The notes: generated by a model not told the origin, from the sequence alone. A DNA stretch of 64,000 nucleotides from Zhongshania sp. (GCA_018066965.1 JAGPVP010000118.1:1-64000); one strand, 5' to 3'; positions 1-8,541 are shown, numbered from the stretch's first letter. Numbers and translations: made by a program.

Positions 1-1
1 G

Positions 2-94
2 GCGGATAATTTCAGCAGTAAAATGCAGACTGTTCCGCTGCCTAAACCAGTGGATGATTTGCCGATAGTTGTGAAGCGCCTTTCCAAAGCGTGA
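2..94 (+). CDS. 3' end of an unidentified gene, cut by the window start
   Basis: An open frame runs from the window edge to a TGA at 92–94 and gives about 30 C-terminal residues ending in VVKRLSKA. The composition (proline- and valine-rich, charged tail) looks like a genuine protein end, but it is too short to assign to a family. It is followed directly by the repeat-rich gap before the luciferase-like gene. Confidence 0.4.
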   Translation, partial: ADNFSSKMQTVPLPKPVDDLPIVVKRLSKA

Positions 95-156
95 CCGTTA
101 CCTTGGTATAGCTTCATACCCGATCCTGATTGCGTATCGGAGGGGGCTAATCTACT

Positions 157-265
157 GTCATACTCGGCCACGACCGAGTATCCACGGGCGAAGCGACTAT
201 TTATTTGAGTATGGTGTAAGCCCGAAGCTCAAGGTATATGGATCCCCGATCGAGTCGGGGATGAC
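157..265. repeat. REP/BIME-like element 1 (two palindromes)
   Basis: A left palindrome beginning GTCATACTCGGCC is followed about 55 bp later by a right palindrome (GGATCCCCGATCGAGTC, closing with GGGGATGAC). The same head–spacer–tail architecture recurs at 279–396, 1957–2075 and 2246–2364, so this is a dispersed family rather than a terminator. The stretch 95–684 contains no gene, only these elements. Confidence 0.75.
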
Positions 266-278
266 TAGGTGGTGGATT

Positions 279-396
279 GTCATACCCGACCCCGATCGGG
301 TATCCAGGTGAGCAAAGCGAATGCAATTGGTTTTTACTAAGCGTGGTGTGCCCCATAGCCTGAGGTATATGGATCCCCAATCAAGTTGGGGATGAC
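279..396. repeat. REP/BIME-like element 2 (two palindromes)
   Basis: Left palindrome GTCATACCCGACCCC/GATCGGGTATCC, then a spacer carrying the family motif GAGCAAAGCGAATG, then CCTGAGGTATAT and the right palindrome GGATCCCCAATCAAGTT/GGGGATGAC. It is nearly the same as the copies at 1957 and 2246. Each palindrome can form a hairpin of about 10 bp. Confidence 0.8.
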
Positions 397-503
397 GATG
401 TTGGGCGGTTGGGGATGACGAGCTTGGGCGGACGAGACTTCGGCCACTGCTTTTGAGCCGAAGCCTTAGTCCAATTCAGCGCCGCTTTATGCAACAAAAC
501 TAC

Positions 504-550
504 GTCATACCCGACCCCGATCGGGTATCCAGGTGAGCGCAGCGAATGTT
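504..550. repeat. Solo left half of the REP/BIME-like family
   Basis: Only the left palindrome (GTCATACCCGACCCC, GATCGGGTATCC) and the adjoining GAGCGCAGCGAATG motif are present; the right palindrome is absent. It lies about 130 bp upstream of the luciferase-like gene, so it may sit in that gene's leader or promoter. Confidence 0.7.
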
Positions 551-684
551 CATACCGCTCCAGTATCAATGATCTTTTTCGTCACTCCCTAGCAACCGTA
601 TTTGAGCGGAGATGTCATCGGTGCTCACGTATCCGGCCCTTATACTGTTTAACAGTGTGATCGCAATAATAAAGAGGATTTAGC

Positions 685-1707
685 ATGAAACTCGGACTCC
701 ATCTTGGCTATTGGCAAAAGCATCCTACCGACCGTTTTTTGGAATTGGCTCAAACTGCTGAGAATATGGGTTTCGATTCAGTGTTTACCGCAGAGGCTTA
801 TGGCTCGGACTGTTTTACACCGCTTGCGGCAATTGCAGCAACGACCAGTAAAATCCGTTTGTGTACCGGTGTTATGCAACTGTCTGCTCGCACGCCGGTA
901 TGTGCGGCGATGACGGCGATGACCTTGGATCACTTATCAAATGGCCGCCTGTGTTTGGGGGTAGGGGTATCGGGGCCGCAAGTCGTTGAAGGTTGGTATG
1001 GTCAGCAGTTTAAGCGCCCGCTTGAGCGTACCCGCGAGTGGTTAGATATTTTCCAGCAGGCGGTGTCGAGGGAGGCGCCGGTAGAGTTTCATGGCAGCCA
1101 ATATAATTTGCCTTACCAAGGCCCAGACAGTCTTGGTCTTGGTAAGCCGCTGAAAAGCATTACCCATCCCTTACGCAAAAAAATCCCGGTGTTTCTGGGC
1201 GCAGAAGGCCCTAAGAATATTGCATTAGCCGCGGAAAAATTTGATGGCTGGATGCCTATTTTTGTATCGCCATATCGTCTGAATATATTCGATGACAGCC
1301 TTGCGAATAAGCCAGAGGGATTTGAAATTAACGCGATGGTGAATTGCATTGTTAACGACAACTTGGAAGAGGCCATGTACCCCGGAAAAATGACCATGGC
1401 CTTGTATTTGGGTGGTATGGGAGCGCGACAAGAGAACTTTCATAAAAATTTAATGGGTCGCATGGGCTTTGGTGACGAAGCCGAAAAGGTGCAAGACTTG
1501 TGGTATGCGGGTAAGCACGATGAGGCGATTAAGGCTGTACCAGATGCCTTGGTTGACGAGATTTCATTACTTGGCCCTAAAGAGCGAATTAGAGAGCGCT
1601 TACAAGATTGGAAAAAGTCAGATGTGACCACGCTGATGATTGGTCATCGCGATCACTTTGAAACGTCGATAGAAACAATGGCGTTTCTTGCCAACGAAGT
1701 GGTGTAG
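685..1707 (+). CDS. LLM-class (luciferase-like) flavin oxidoreductase, probably F420-type
   Basis: The 340-residue protein opens MKLGLHLGYW and has the TIM-barrel layout of bacterial luciferase-like monooxygenases: FDSVFTAEAYGSDCFTPLAAIA near residues 30–51, a conserved TSKIRLCTGVMQLSARTP segment, then LDHLSNGRLCLGVGVSGPQVVEGWYG near 80–105. These features bind the flavin (FMN or F420). The substrate cannot be read from the sequence; many actinobacterial homologues use F420 on lipid-like substrates, which is family knowledge only. The start ATG is preceded by AAAGAGGA with good spacing. It stands alone between repeat-rich gaps, with a terminator-like hairpin downstream at 1791–1821. Confidence 0.8.
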   Translation: MKLGLHLGYWQKHPTDRFLELAQTAENMGFDSVFTAEAYGSDCFTPLAAIAATTSKIRLCTGVMQLSARTPVCAAMTAMTLDHLSNGRLCLGVGVSGPQVVEGWYGQQFKRPLERTREWLDIFQQAVSREAPVEFHGSQYNLPYQGPDSLGLGKPLKSITHPLRKKIPVFLGAEGPKNIALAAEKFDGWMPIFVSPYRLNIFDDSLANKPEGFEINAMVNCIVNDNLEEAMYPGKMTMALYLGGMGARQENFHKNLMGRMGFGDEAEKVQDLWYAGKHDEAIKAVPDALVDEISLLGPKERIRERLQDWKKSDVTTLMIGHRDHFETSIETMAFLANEVV

Positions 1708-1790
1708 CGACAGCTGATTGTTATGTCCCTTGCCGTGATACTTGGTTCTGATCTGGTGTCACGGTGAACGTATCCGAATTATTTTATAAA

Positions 1791-1821
1791 GACGCTGCAC
1801 AAGCTCTAAGTGTGCAGCGTT
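1791..1821 (+). terminator. Terminator-like hairpin after the LLM gene
   Basis: GACGCTGCACA and TGTGCAGCGTT form an 11-bp stem (one G·T) around a 9-nt loop. There is no T-run after it, only TAATTGAG, so intrinsic termination is plausible but not certain. It is the first hairpin after the oxidoreductase stop codon. Confidence 0.45.
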
Positions 1822-1866
1822 AATTGAGTAGCGGATAACACCGCGCTGTAGCTTATTCCCAATTCC

Positions 1867-1960
1867 CTAAAATCACCGTCATTCGTAACTCTTTAAAATT
1901 ACCGCCATCCTTAACTTTTTATAATCACCGTCATCTCCCCGCGCCTTAAAATTACCGTCA
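1867..1960. repeat. Short tandem array, about 26-bp period, left of a BIME element
   Basis: Four imperfect copies of a unit resembling AAAATCACCGTCATCC plus about 10 bp stand in a row and lead into the left palindrome at 1957. The unit contains the CCGTCATCCCC foot of the palindrome, which suggests the array grew out of the REP end. Copies have drifted (CGTCATT, CGCCATC, CGTCATC). Confidence 0.6.
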
Positions 1961-2075
1961 TCCCCGACTCCGAACGGGGATCCAGATGAGCGCTAGCGAA
2001 TATTTTTGGCTTTTATGACGCGCGGTGCGATTCATAGCCTGAGGTATATGGATCCCCAATCAAGTTGGGGATGAC
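1957..2075. repeat. REP/BIME-like element 3 (two palindromes)
   Basis: Left palindrome GTCATCCCCGACTCC/GAACGGGGATCC, the GAGCGCTAGCGAAT motif, a spacer shared with 2246–2364 (TTTTTGGCTTTTATGACGC), and the right palindrome GGATCCCCAATCAAGTT/GGGGATGAC. It is flanked on both sides by short tandem arrays. Confidence 0.8.
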
Positions 2076-2155
2076 GATGTTGGACAGTTGGGGATGACGA
2101 TGTTGGACAGTTGGGGGTGACGAGGTTGGCGGATGGGCGATGATGACGGGGTGGG
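2071..2155. repeat. 23-bp tandem array, short version
   Basis: About three to four copies of a 23-bp unit (GATGACGATGTTGGACAG plus TTGGG) follow the right palindrome of element 3. Later copies are degenerate. It is the same unit as the longer array at 2359–2546. Confidence 0.7.
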
Positions 2156-2245
2156 TGTTGAGGATGACGAAGTGAAGGACTGTCATATTCGGCTACGACC
2201 GAGTATGTACGTTATACCGAAGTGACAGTATGTTTTAAAAACCTC

Positions 2246-2364
2246 GTCATACCCGACCCTGATCGGGTATCCAGGTACAGCGCAGCGAATATTTTTGGCT
2301 TTTATGACGCGCGGTGTAGCTCAAAGCCCGAGGGCTATGGATCCCCAATCAAGTTGGGGATGAC
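2246..2364. repeat. REP/BIME-like element 4 (two palindromes)
   Basis: Left palindrome GTCATACCCGACCCT/GATCGGGTATCC, the AGCGCAGCGAATAT motif, the same spacer as element 3 and the right palindrome GGATCCCCAATCAAGTT. A solo degenerate half (GTCATATTCGGCTACGACC) lies just before it at about 2181. The region 1708–2700 holds only these repeats and no gene. Confidence 0.8.
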
Positions 2365-2546
2365 GATGTTGGACAGTTGGGGATGACGATGTTGGACAGT
2401 TGGGGATGACGATGTTGGACAGTTGGGGATGGCAAGGTTGGACAGTTGAGGGTGACGAGATGGGCGGTTTGGGGATGACGAAGTTGGAGGATTGGGGGAT
2501 GAGTATGGCGATTGGGGCGATGAGGTTGGACGGTTTGGGATGACGT
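2359..2546. repeat. 23-bp tandem array, about eight units
   Basis: The unit GATGACGATGTTGGACAG+TTGGG is repeated. The first three copies are identical and the next five diverge progressively away from the palindrome (GATGGCAAGG..., GGTGACGAGA..., GATGACGAAG...). The gradient of decay suggests that expansion started at the palindrome edge. An open frame across it on the minus strand is a repeat artefact. Confidence 0.8.
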
Positions 2547-2600
2547 GCTGGAAGGTGGTCTTTACTCGGCTTGCGTGACCGAGTACCCACCCCTTACTTC

Positions 2601-2647
2601 GTCATCCCCGACCCAGATCGGGGATCCAGATGAGCGTTAGCGAATGC
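2601..2647. repeat. Solo left half of the REP/BIME-like family
   Basis: GTCATCCCCGACCCA/GATCGGGGATCC followed by the GAGCGTTAGCGAATGC motif. It lies about 55 bp beyond the rlmJ stop codon (which is on the minus strand at 2701), so on that strand it could act as the rlmJ terminator or mRNA-stabilising hairpin. Confidence 0.65.
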
Positions 2648-2700
2648 CTTTGGGTTTTGTATCCGACCTCAGACACCAAGCGTCCGTCGTAATCCAAGCG

Positions 2701-3534
2701 TTAGGCAATAACAGCGTCAAGTTCGAAGGGCTTACTCTCGTCATTGGCCAGCAGTGTTTGCAGAACAGGCATAATTTCTTGCAGCTGTGCTTCTAGTTGC
2801 CAAGGCGGGTTGATGACAAACATGGCGCTGCCATACATACCGTGACTGCCTTGCTCGGCTTGAACACAAAGTTGGGCGTGCAGGTAATTTTTGGGCGATA
2901 AGCCTTTTAAACGCCGACCTAAGTCTTTTGATTCGTCTCTGGGTATGAGTGGATACCACACCGCGTACACGCCATTTGGAAAGCGTTGCTGGCTGTCTTT
3001 TAAGGCGTTAATGACATTGCGGTAGTCATTTTTGTCTTCGTACGGCGGATCTATTAATACCAGTGCGCGCTTGCTTGGTGGTGGCAATAAACCTTTTAAA
3101 CCGGCAAAGCCATCGGTGTCACTGATTTGGGCGCGGCCTTTAAAACGCTTACTTAGGTTTTGATGATCGTTGGGGTGCAGCTCAAATAAATGCGCTTTGT
3201 CTTGTTCACGCAATAGTGACAACGCGATGGCTGGTGAGCCAGGGTAACCCACAGCTTCGCCGCTGCAACATGCTTCAACAATCTCCAAATAGTGCTTTAG
3301 CGGCGCTGGCAGGTCGATATCTGCATTACGCAATTTAGCAATGCCGGTATCAAACTCGCGGTTCTGAGCGCTGAAGGTGCTGGCGAAGTGATAAAACCCC
3401 GCCCCAGCGTGGGTGTCGATATAAGAGACAGCAGTGGGTTTTTGCATAAGGTAGTCGAGGATCAGTACCTCAACCACATGCTTAATCACGTCGGCGTGAT
3501 TGCCGGCGTGAAAACCGTGGCGATAACTAAGCAT
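2701..3534 (-). CDS. rlmJ: 23S rRNA (adenine2030-N6)-methyltransferase RlmJ
   Basis: The 277-residue protein begins MLSYRHGFHAGNHADVIKH, the highly conserved RlmJ N-terminus. It carries the SAM-site segment DTHAGAGFY (residues 40–48) and the catalytic DPPYE motif at 162–166, the RlmJ version of the D/NPPY motif of N6-adenine methyltransferases. It methylates A2030 of 23S rRNA in E. coli (family knowledge). Length matches the family (about 280). It is the gene downstream of fbp on the minus strand, 33 bp away, so the two may be co-transcribed. Confidence 0.93.
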   Translation of the reverse strand: MLSYRHGFHAGNHADVIKHVVEVLILDYLMQKPTAVSYIDTHAGAGFYHFASTFSAQNREFDTGIAKLRNADIDLPAPLKHYLEIVEACCSGEAVGYPGSPAIALSLLREQDKAHLFELHPNDHQNLSKRFKGRAQISDTDGFAGLKGLLPPPSKRALVLIDPPYEDKNDYRNVINALKDSQQRFPNGVYAVWYPLIPRDESKDLGRRLKGLSPKNYLHAQLCVQAEQGSHGMYGSAMFVINPPWQLEAQLQEIMPVLQTLLANDESKPFELDAVIA

Positions 3535-3567
3535 TGCCGAATATTCCGGTGTAGGCGCTGAATGAAC

Positions 3568-4542
3568 TCAGCGCTGGTGGTAGTCAACGCAAAGCGCGAC
3601 TTCGTTGGCTGCGCCCAAAATAACGGGAACGCGCTGGTGAATATGTTCTGGTTGAATATCGAGAATCTTGCCCTCGGGTGTCCACACTTCGCCGCCTGCT
3701 TGCTCAACTAAAAAGCCCATCGGATTGGCTTCATACATTAGGCGCAATTTACCGGCTTGTTCTGGTTTGCGGCTGTCCCAAGGGTAGGTGAACAAGCCAC
3801 CGCGACACAGGATTCTATGCACGTCTGCGACCATGGCGGCAACCCAGCGCATATTAAAGTCTTTGCCCCGTGGGCCATCTTTGCCCGCAATTAAGTCAGC
3901 AATATAAGATTGCATCGGCGCAACCCAGTGACGCTGATTAGACATATTGATAGAAAACTCTTTGGCGTCAGCAGGGATAGTGACCTCAGATTCGGTGAGC
4001 AAGTAGCTGCCGGCATCTTGATCTAAAGTAAACATGACTACGCCATTGCCGGTGCTCAATACCAGCATCACCGATGGCCCGTACAGGACATAGCCCGCTG
4101 CTCTTTGGTGGCGGCCAGGTTGTAGAAAGTCTTGCTCAGTGACCACAGCATCACCTGTGTGTGGCAACACCGAAAAAATAGTGCCAACCATACTATTGAT
4201 GTCGATGTTGGATGAGCCATCTAGCGGGTCGAATGTAACTAGGAAGCTGCCGGTGGTGTGGCAGGGTACAACGTCAGTTTCTTCTTCAGAGGCCAGTCCA
4301 CGCACGGCAGGTAAAGCCGCGAGGGCGTCCTTGATCATATCGTTGGCGATAACATCTAACTTTTTCTGATCTTCACCTTGCACATTCTCTGCACCGGCGG
4401 CGCCGAGAATACCGGCGAGCGCGCCTTTGGCTAAGGCTTTACTAATATCAGCACTGACGTCAGCCAGACCAAGAATAATTGATTGTAGTTCGGGCGCCAC
4501 AGAGGCGTTCGCTAAATATTGGGGCAGGTCAATTCTGCTCAT
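3568..4542 (-). CDS. fbp: Class I fructose-1,6-bisphosphatase
   Basis: The 324-residue enzyme hydrolyses fructose-1,6-bisphosphate in gluconeogenesis. It has the metal-binding class I signature [10 protein letters not shown] at 105–114, the upstream SEEE (85–88) metal ligands, and the C-terminal active-site stretch [21 protein letters not shown] chose the ATG at 4542 ([10 protein letters not shown]) because the family starts there. An upstream in-frame extension to 4644 would add 34 residues that do not resemble the family. Gluconeogenic context fits pckA at 28.4 kb in the same window. Confidence 0.93.
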   Translation of the reverse strand: MSRIDLPQYLANASVAPELQSIILGLADVSADISKALAKGALAGILGAAGAENVQGEDQKKLDVIANDMIKDALAALPAVRGLASEEETDVVPCHTTGSFLVTFDPLDGSSNIDINSMVGTIFSVLPHTGDAVVTEQDFLQPGRHQRAAGYVLYGPSVMLVLSTGNGVVMFTLDQDAGSYLLTESEVTIPADAKEFSINMSNQRHWVAPMQSYIADLIAGKDGPRGKDFNMRWVAAMVADVHRILCRGGLFTYPWDSRKPEQAGKLRLMYEANPMGFLVEQAGGEVWTPEGKILDIQPEHIHQRVPVILGAANEVALCVDYHQR

Positions 4543-4710
4543 GGGAAAATTCCGTTTTGCGGGATAACAGCGGTCTATTATGTCATTAGGGTGGGCGAGA
4601 AGACAGGTAAGCTGTATTGGGAGTCGCGAAATAAGGCCTAGCATTTTACAAACAGATGTTTAGTGGCCTATTGTTACCGAACTAATTTCTACAATGACAA
4701 GGAGGTCATT

Positions 4711-4968
4711 ATGAAGTCTTGCCTGTTAGGTCTCGTATTTTGTTTCGGTATATTTCCCGTAGTGCATGCAGCGAGCTGGGATGCCTGCCGCGCGCGAAAA
4801 ATTGAAGCAGTCCGACTTGAGCAAGCCCTCGGTGACGGGAAAAAACTAAAGGGCTACTCAAGTGGCGCTGCAATGAAAAAGGCGCGCCGCGCAAAAGAAG
4901 AATGGATCTGGAAAAACTGCCGCTACTATTCACGTCGTTTAAGGGATATTGAGCGAGACATGATGTGA
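4711..4968 (+). CDS. Small secreted basic protein, unknown function
   Basis: The ATG at 4711 is preceded by a near-perfect AAGGAGGT ribosome-binding site seven bases upstream, which fixes the start. The 85-residue product has a signal peptide (MKSCLLGLVFCFGIFPVVHA, cleavage near residue 20). The mature part is lysine/arginine-rich and helical with two cysteines, CRARKIEAVRLEQAL and KNCRYYSRRLRD, which could form a disulfide. It is divergent from fbp and has no functional neighbours. I do not recognise the family. Confidence 0.65.
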   Translation: MKSCLLGLVFCFGIFPVVHAASWDACRARKIEAVRLEQALGDGKKLKGYSSGAAMKKARRAKEEWIWKNCRYYSRRLRDIERDMM

Positions 4969-5010
4969 TGTTTGTGGGGTGTTCGGCTTAAATTACCTGC
5001 AAAATAATTT

Positions 5011-5119
5011 GTCATACTGGGCTACGATCACGTGCCTAGATCGGCTACGGCGAATGCTGCTAGCTTAAGAAAGCGCAGTGCAACTTCAAGTCTGCGGCCT
5101 ATGGATCCCCGATCAAGCC
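5011..5119. repeat. REP/BIME-like element 5, interrupted by the IS
   Basis: A decayed left palindrome (GTCATACTGGGCTACGATC) and spacer lead to GGATCCCCGATCAAG, the first half of a right palindrome, which stops where the IS left end begins. The sequence beyond the IS right end, CTTGATTGAGGGTCCAG, resembles the same half palindrome in reverse orientation. The insertion therefore lies at the palindrome centre, or the flank has been rearranged. Confidence 0.55.
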
Positions 5120-6407
5120 GCACTGCTGTCCGGAATAAATTAAAGGGAAATGGCTGGAGGGGTTGCAGAGCCTTTGCCTAGAGGGTAAACCTCTGAGTGC
5201 GAACTCAAAAACAAAGGCCTGCAACATGTATACAAATACCCGATTTGGCGAGCTAATGAAAGGCATTCCACGTGGGATGTTTGAGCGCCTCGCTAAAAAG
5301 CATCAAGCGGACAAATACAGCAAAGGATTTCGGTGCTGGGATCAATTTGCCGCCATGCTCTATGGCCAAGTGACCGGCAGCCGGAGTTTGCGAGATCTGG
5401 AACTGTCATTTAACAGCCACGAAGGGCACCACTATCACCTTGGCGCACGGACCATAAGGCGCTCAACGCTGGCCGACGCTAACAATAAGCGTGATGTCGC
5501 GCTATACGAATCACTGTGCCAACAGTTACTCCTTCGTGCTCGGGGGCAGCTTAAAGCGCAGGTAAGCGACATGTTGTACTTGTTGGATTCAACGCCGATT
5601 CCCCTCAAAGGCCTAGGTTATGACGACTGGGCCGCCAATGGTCACCGCACACCGGGTTTAAAGGTTCATATGGTGATAGAGGGCAATCAGCACGTTCCGG
5701 TATACGGTAAAATTACGCCAAGCAATGTGCCTGATCTCAACGATGCCCGGCAAATGAAGATTGAAGCGGGGGCTACCTATGTCTTTGACAAAGGGTATTA
5801 CGACTTCAATTGGTGGCACCGGATTAATGAGGAAGACGCGTTGTTTGTAACGCGCGCGAAGCATAACGCGGCACTAAAGCTTGTTAATAGCCACTCGATT
5901 GAAGGCTGCGGGGCTCATATCCTTAGTGACGAAGCAGTTTGCTTCAAAAATCGCCGTCCTGGTGGCGGTCGAATCAACGAGTACATCGACCCGCTGCGGA
6001 GAGTGACGGTATATCGAGAGGATCACGATACGCCGCTCGTATTGCTCACCAATGACTTTACGCGCAGTGCTGACGAGGTCGCCGCGCTCTATAAGCAGCG
6101 CTGGCAAATAGAGCTGTTCTTTAAGTGGTTAAAGCAAAATCTAAAGATTAAGCGCTTCCTAGGTCGCAGTGAAAATGCGGTTAAAACCCAGATTTACATC
6201 GCGGTCATTGCTTATGTGTTGCTGTGGTTATACCGCAAGGCAGAAGGTATGGGCTGCAGTCTAACCGACTGCGCTAGATTGCTGGCCTCAGCGGCCTTCC
6301 AGCGGCCAAGAAGTGAATACAGCATATGGAAACGGCGACGACAGCAGAGAGAGGAGCTCTTGGCACTGCAGGGAATCTTGATATGAATTTATTCCGGACA
6401 GTAGTGC
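5120..6407 (+). mobile_element. IS4-family insertion sequence, about 1.29 kb, intact
   Basis: The ends are 22-bp inverted repeats with one mismatch: GCACTGCTGTCCGGAATAAA at 5120–5141, and the reverse complement of GCACTACTGTCCGGAATAAA at 6386–6407. They enclose one full-length transposase gene. No clear target-site duplication is visible. On the left the flank is a REP-like palindrome half and on the right a similar half in opposite orientation. Confidence 0.85.
5226..6386 (+). CDS. IS4-family DDE transposase
   Basis: The 386-residue protein has the N-terminal DUF4372-like part (MYTNTRFGELMKGIPRG... FRCWDQFAAMLYGQVTGSRSLRDLE) and a DDE nuclease core: LLDSTPIPL (first Asp), VFDKGYYD (second Asp) and the IS4 signature Y-x2-R-x3-E-x6-K in YKQRWQIELFFKWLK. 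All catalytic residues are present, so it is probably active. I chose ATG 5226 because the family begins MYTNTRFGELM; an in-frame start at 5163 adds 21 unlikely residues. The gene ends just inside the right inverted repeat. Confidence 0.9.
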   Translation: MYTNTRFGELMKGIPRGMFERLAKKHQADKYSKGFRCWDQFAAMLYGQVTGSRSLRDLELSFNSHEGHHYHLGARTIRRSTLADANNKRDVALYESLCQQLLLRARGQLKAQVSDMLYLLDSTPIPLKGLGYDDWAANGHRTPGLKVHMVIEGNQHVPVYGKITPSNVPDLNDARQMKIEAGATYVFDKGYYDFNWWHRINEEDALFVTRAKHNAALKLVNSHSIEGCGAHILSDEAVCFKNRRPGGGRINEYIDPLRRVTVYREDHDTPLVLLTNDFTRSADEVAALYKQRWQIELFFKWLKQNLKIKRFLGRSENAVKTQIYIAVIAYVLLWLYRKAEGMGCSLTDCARLLASAAFQRPRSEYSIWKRRRQQREELLALQGILI

Positions 6408-6410
6408 AAC

Positions 6411-6602
6411 TTGATTGAGGGTCCAGAAACCTCGGGCTGTACGTTATTGCGAACTCTGATAAAACCAGCAGTAGTCACTCCGCTTCAACTGGATCCCCGA
6501 TCGGGGTCGGGGATGACGCAGTGTGGTGGTGTTATCCTCAAATTGATTAAGGATCCAGAAATCTCGGGCTGTACGTTATTGCGAACTCAAGCCAGCAGTA
6601 GT
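6411..6602. repeat. Pair of direct repeats with a REP palindrome between them
   Basis: A segment of about 55 bp containing CTCGGGCTGTACGTTATTGC, GAACTC and CCAGCAGTAGT occurs at about 6420–6475 and again at about 6550–6602. Between them is a palindrome GGATCCCCGATCGGGG/TCGGGGATGAC at 6491–6517. The second copy runs up to the truncated DUF3570 gene and provides a TAG in frame just before it. Confidence 0.6.
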
Positions 6603-7573
6603 TGACCACTACAACCGACGCCAGTATCGAATTCATGTACGAAACCATGAGCGGCGCGTCGCCTTGGTTTATTCTGCCGGGCCAGGATGGGCCGGTGCAG
6701 GTCATGAGTGGGGCCACCATTCACGAAGAGCGCAAAGACCTGCAGGCGAAGATTAATCATCTATTAAATGACAAAACCGTGATTTCGTTTATCGGTGGCG
6801 TGTCGGACGAGAAAGACTATTTCGCGGTGAATGCGGGGGTGGAAGCACTCTATGAAATTCCCGACACTCAGCTCACCCTAACCGCCGGTATCGGTTACAG
6901 CGACGACGAATTGGAGCCGACCGACGGCAGTATATTGCCAGACCGCATTGTTCGCGCGACCCGCGACAGCACCACCGCCTTTGTGGGGCTATCGCAGATA
7001 TTAAGTAAAACCACCGTGGTACAAGCCAGCCTTAGCTACAGTTTACAGCGGGGATTTTTGTCCGATCCCTACAAAAAAGTATGGATAGATGATCAGGCGA
7101 ATACTATTAACGACAGCCGCCCCGACGACCGCAATCAGTTTGTGGCGCAGGCTCGGTTGCGGCATTTCTTGCCGGAATTAAAAGCGGCGGTGCACTTGGA
7201 TTACCGCTATTTTGAAGATGATTGGGAAGTAGCTTCTAGCACCATAGAGGCGGCCTGGTATCAAAACTTGCCCGGCGGCTGGGTGTTCACACCGTCGCTG
7301 CGCTACTACAGCCAAACCCAAGCCTTCTTCTATGCGCCGTATTTCTTTTCGGCGCGGAGCGACGGTTTTGGCTCGGCGGATTATCGCCTGTCGCCCTATG
7401 GCGCCATCAGCGTAAAACTGCGTTTAGAGAAGCGCTGGCAAAGTTTGGATCTGCACGCCGAATGGGAAAGTTATGAAGCCAGTGCAGATTATTCCTTAGA
7501 TTCCGTCGATCTGGAAAACCCCGGCTTGGTAGAATTTGATATTCTCTCCGTGGGACTTAACTGGCGACTTTAA
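6602..7573 (+). pseudogene. DUF3570 outer-membrane beta-barrel protein, 5'-truncated
   Basis: The open frame (about 323 residues) matches the C-terminal three quarters of DUF3570 proteins: it opens near FMYETMSGASPWFI, which normally lies about 80–100 residues inside the protein, and continues with alternating beta-strand segments to a terminal FDILSVGLNWRL barrel strand. There is no signal peptide and the only possible start is a weak TTG, with a stop codon contributed by the repeat directly upstream. I infer that the 5' end was lost by a repeat/IS-mediated deletion. In complete loci, DUF3570 genes accompany thioredoxin, DUF4266 and ApbE genes; only the apbE gene remains here. Confidence 0.75.
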
Positions 7574-7604
7574 TGTAGGCGTGTGTAGGCTCCCTTACTG
7601 ACTG

Positions 7605-8519
7605 ATGGAGAGACACTGCGTGCAGCTTTACCACTACCCCTTTACGGCGATGGCCAGCCCCTGCGAACTGCGCTTATACGCGGCGTCGCAAGCACTGGCC
7701 GATGCCGCTGCCGATGCCGCCAAGGCGGAAGTCATCCGCATTGAACAAACCTACTCACGTTACCGCGAAGACAGCGTCGTCGGCCGAATCAACGCAGCAG
7801 CCGGTGGTGCCCCGCTTGCTGTTGACGAAGAAACCTGCGCGCTAATTAACTACGCCACCACGGCCTATGCCGAAAGCGACGGACTGTTTGATATTAGCTC
7901 AGGCGTGCTTCGCGAAGTGTGGAATTTCAAACTCGGACAATTACCCAGCCCCGCCGCCGTGGCATTTTGTTTAAAGCGTGTGGGCTGGAGCAAGGTGCAG
8001 TGGGACGCCCCCAATATCTCCCTTCAACAGGGAATGGAATTAGACTTTGGCGGTTTCGGCAAAGAATACGCCGCAGACCGCGCCGCCACGATTTGCACAG
8101 AACAAGGCATCGCCCACGGCTTAGTGGAATTGGGTGGCGACATCCGCGTCATTGGCCCACACCCCGACGGCAGCGCCTGGCAGATCGGCATTCGCAACCC
8201 CCGCGATCCTGACGTGGCGATGGCGGTAATACCGTTAAAAACCGGCGGCCTCGCCAGCAGTGGCGACTACGAACGCTTTATGGTGATAGACGGCAAGCGC
8301 TACAGTCACATTTTAAATCCCCGCACTGGCCGCCCGGTAGATCAGCCCATGGCTGGCGTCACCGTTGTCGCGCCCCTGTGTTTACTCGCCGGCACAGCGG
8401 CAACCGTTGCCATGCTGCAGGGCGAAAAGGGCGCATCGGCGTGGTTGAACGAAATGGGTTTACCCCATTTGTGGATTGATCAAGCGGGGATGTTGGGGGG
8501 AGATTTGGTGTCACCTTAG
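7605..8519 (+). CDS. apbE: FAD:protein FMN transferase, ApbE family
   Basis: The 304-residue protein carries the ApbE core: YRFREDS-like TYSRYREDSVVGRIN near residues 50–65, DFGGFGKEYAADRA near 147–160, GLVELGGDIRVIGP, and the C-terminal SHILNPRTGRPV followed by LAGTAATVAML. The family covalently attaches FMN from FAD to Thr/Ser of target proteins. No lipoprotein or Sec signal is obvious, so it may be cytoplasmic or its N-terminus may differ from the chosen ATG. It lies 31 bp after the truncated DUF3570 gene and was probably co-transcribed with it. A second, degenerate copy of its C-terminus occurs at 17437–17601. Confidence 0.85.
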   Translation: MERHCVQLYHYPFTAMASPCELRLYAASQALADAAADAAKAEVIRIEQTYSRYREDSVVGRINAAAGGAPLAVDEETCALINYATTAYAESDGLFDISSGVLREVWNFKLGQLPSPAAVAFCLKRVGWSKVQWDAPNISLQQGMELDFGGFGKEYAADRAATICTEQGIAHGLVELGGDIRVIGPHPDGSAWQIGIRNPRDPDVAMAVIPLKTGGLASSGDYERFMVIDGKRYSHILNPRTGRPVDQPMAGVTVVAPLCLLAGTAATVAMLQGEKGASAWLNEMGLPHLWIDQAGMLGGDLVSP

Positions 8520-8541
8520 CGGTCATTCCCCTTATCTACCT

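Noticed and set aside
2321-2590. 89-codon minus-strand frame with Pro/Ser repeats
   Set aside because: Its repeats are a translation of the 23-bp DNA array, not protein evidence.
157-2647. CRISPR array in the repeat-rich region
   Set aside because: Repeats are contiguous or paired palindromes with drift; there are no unique spacers of constant size and no cas genes.
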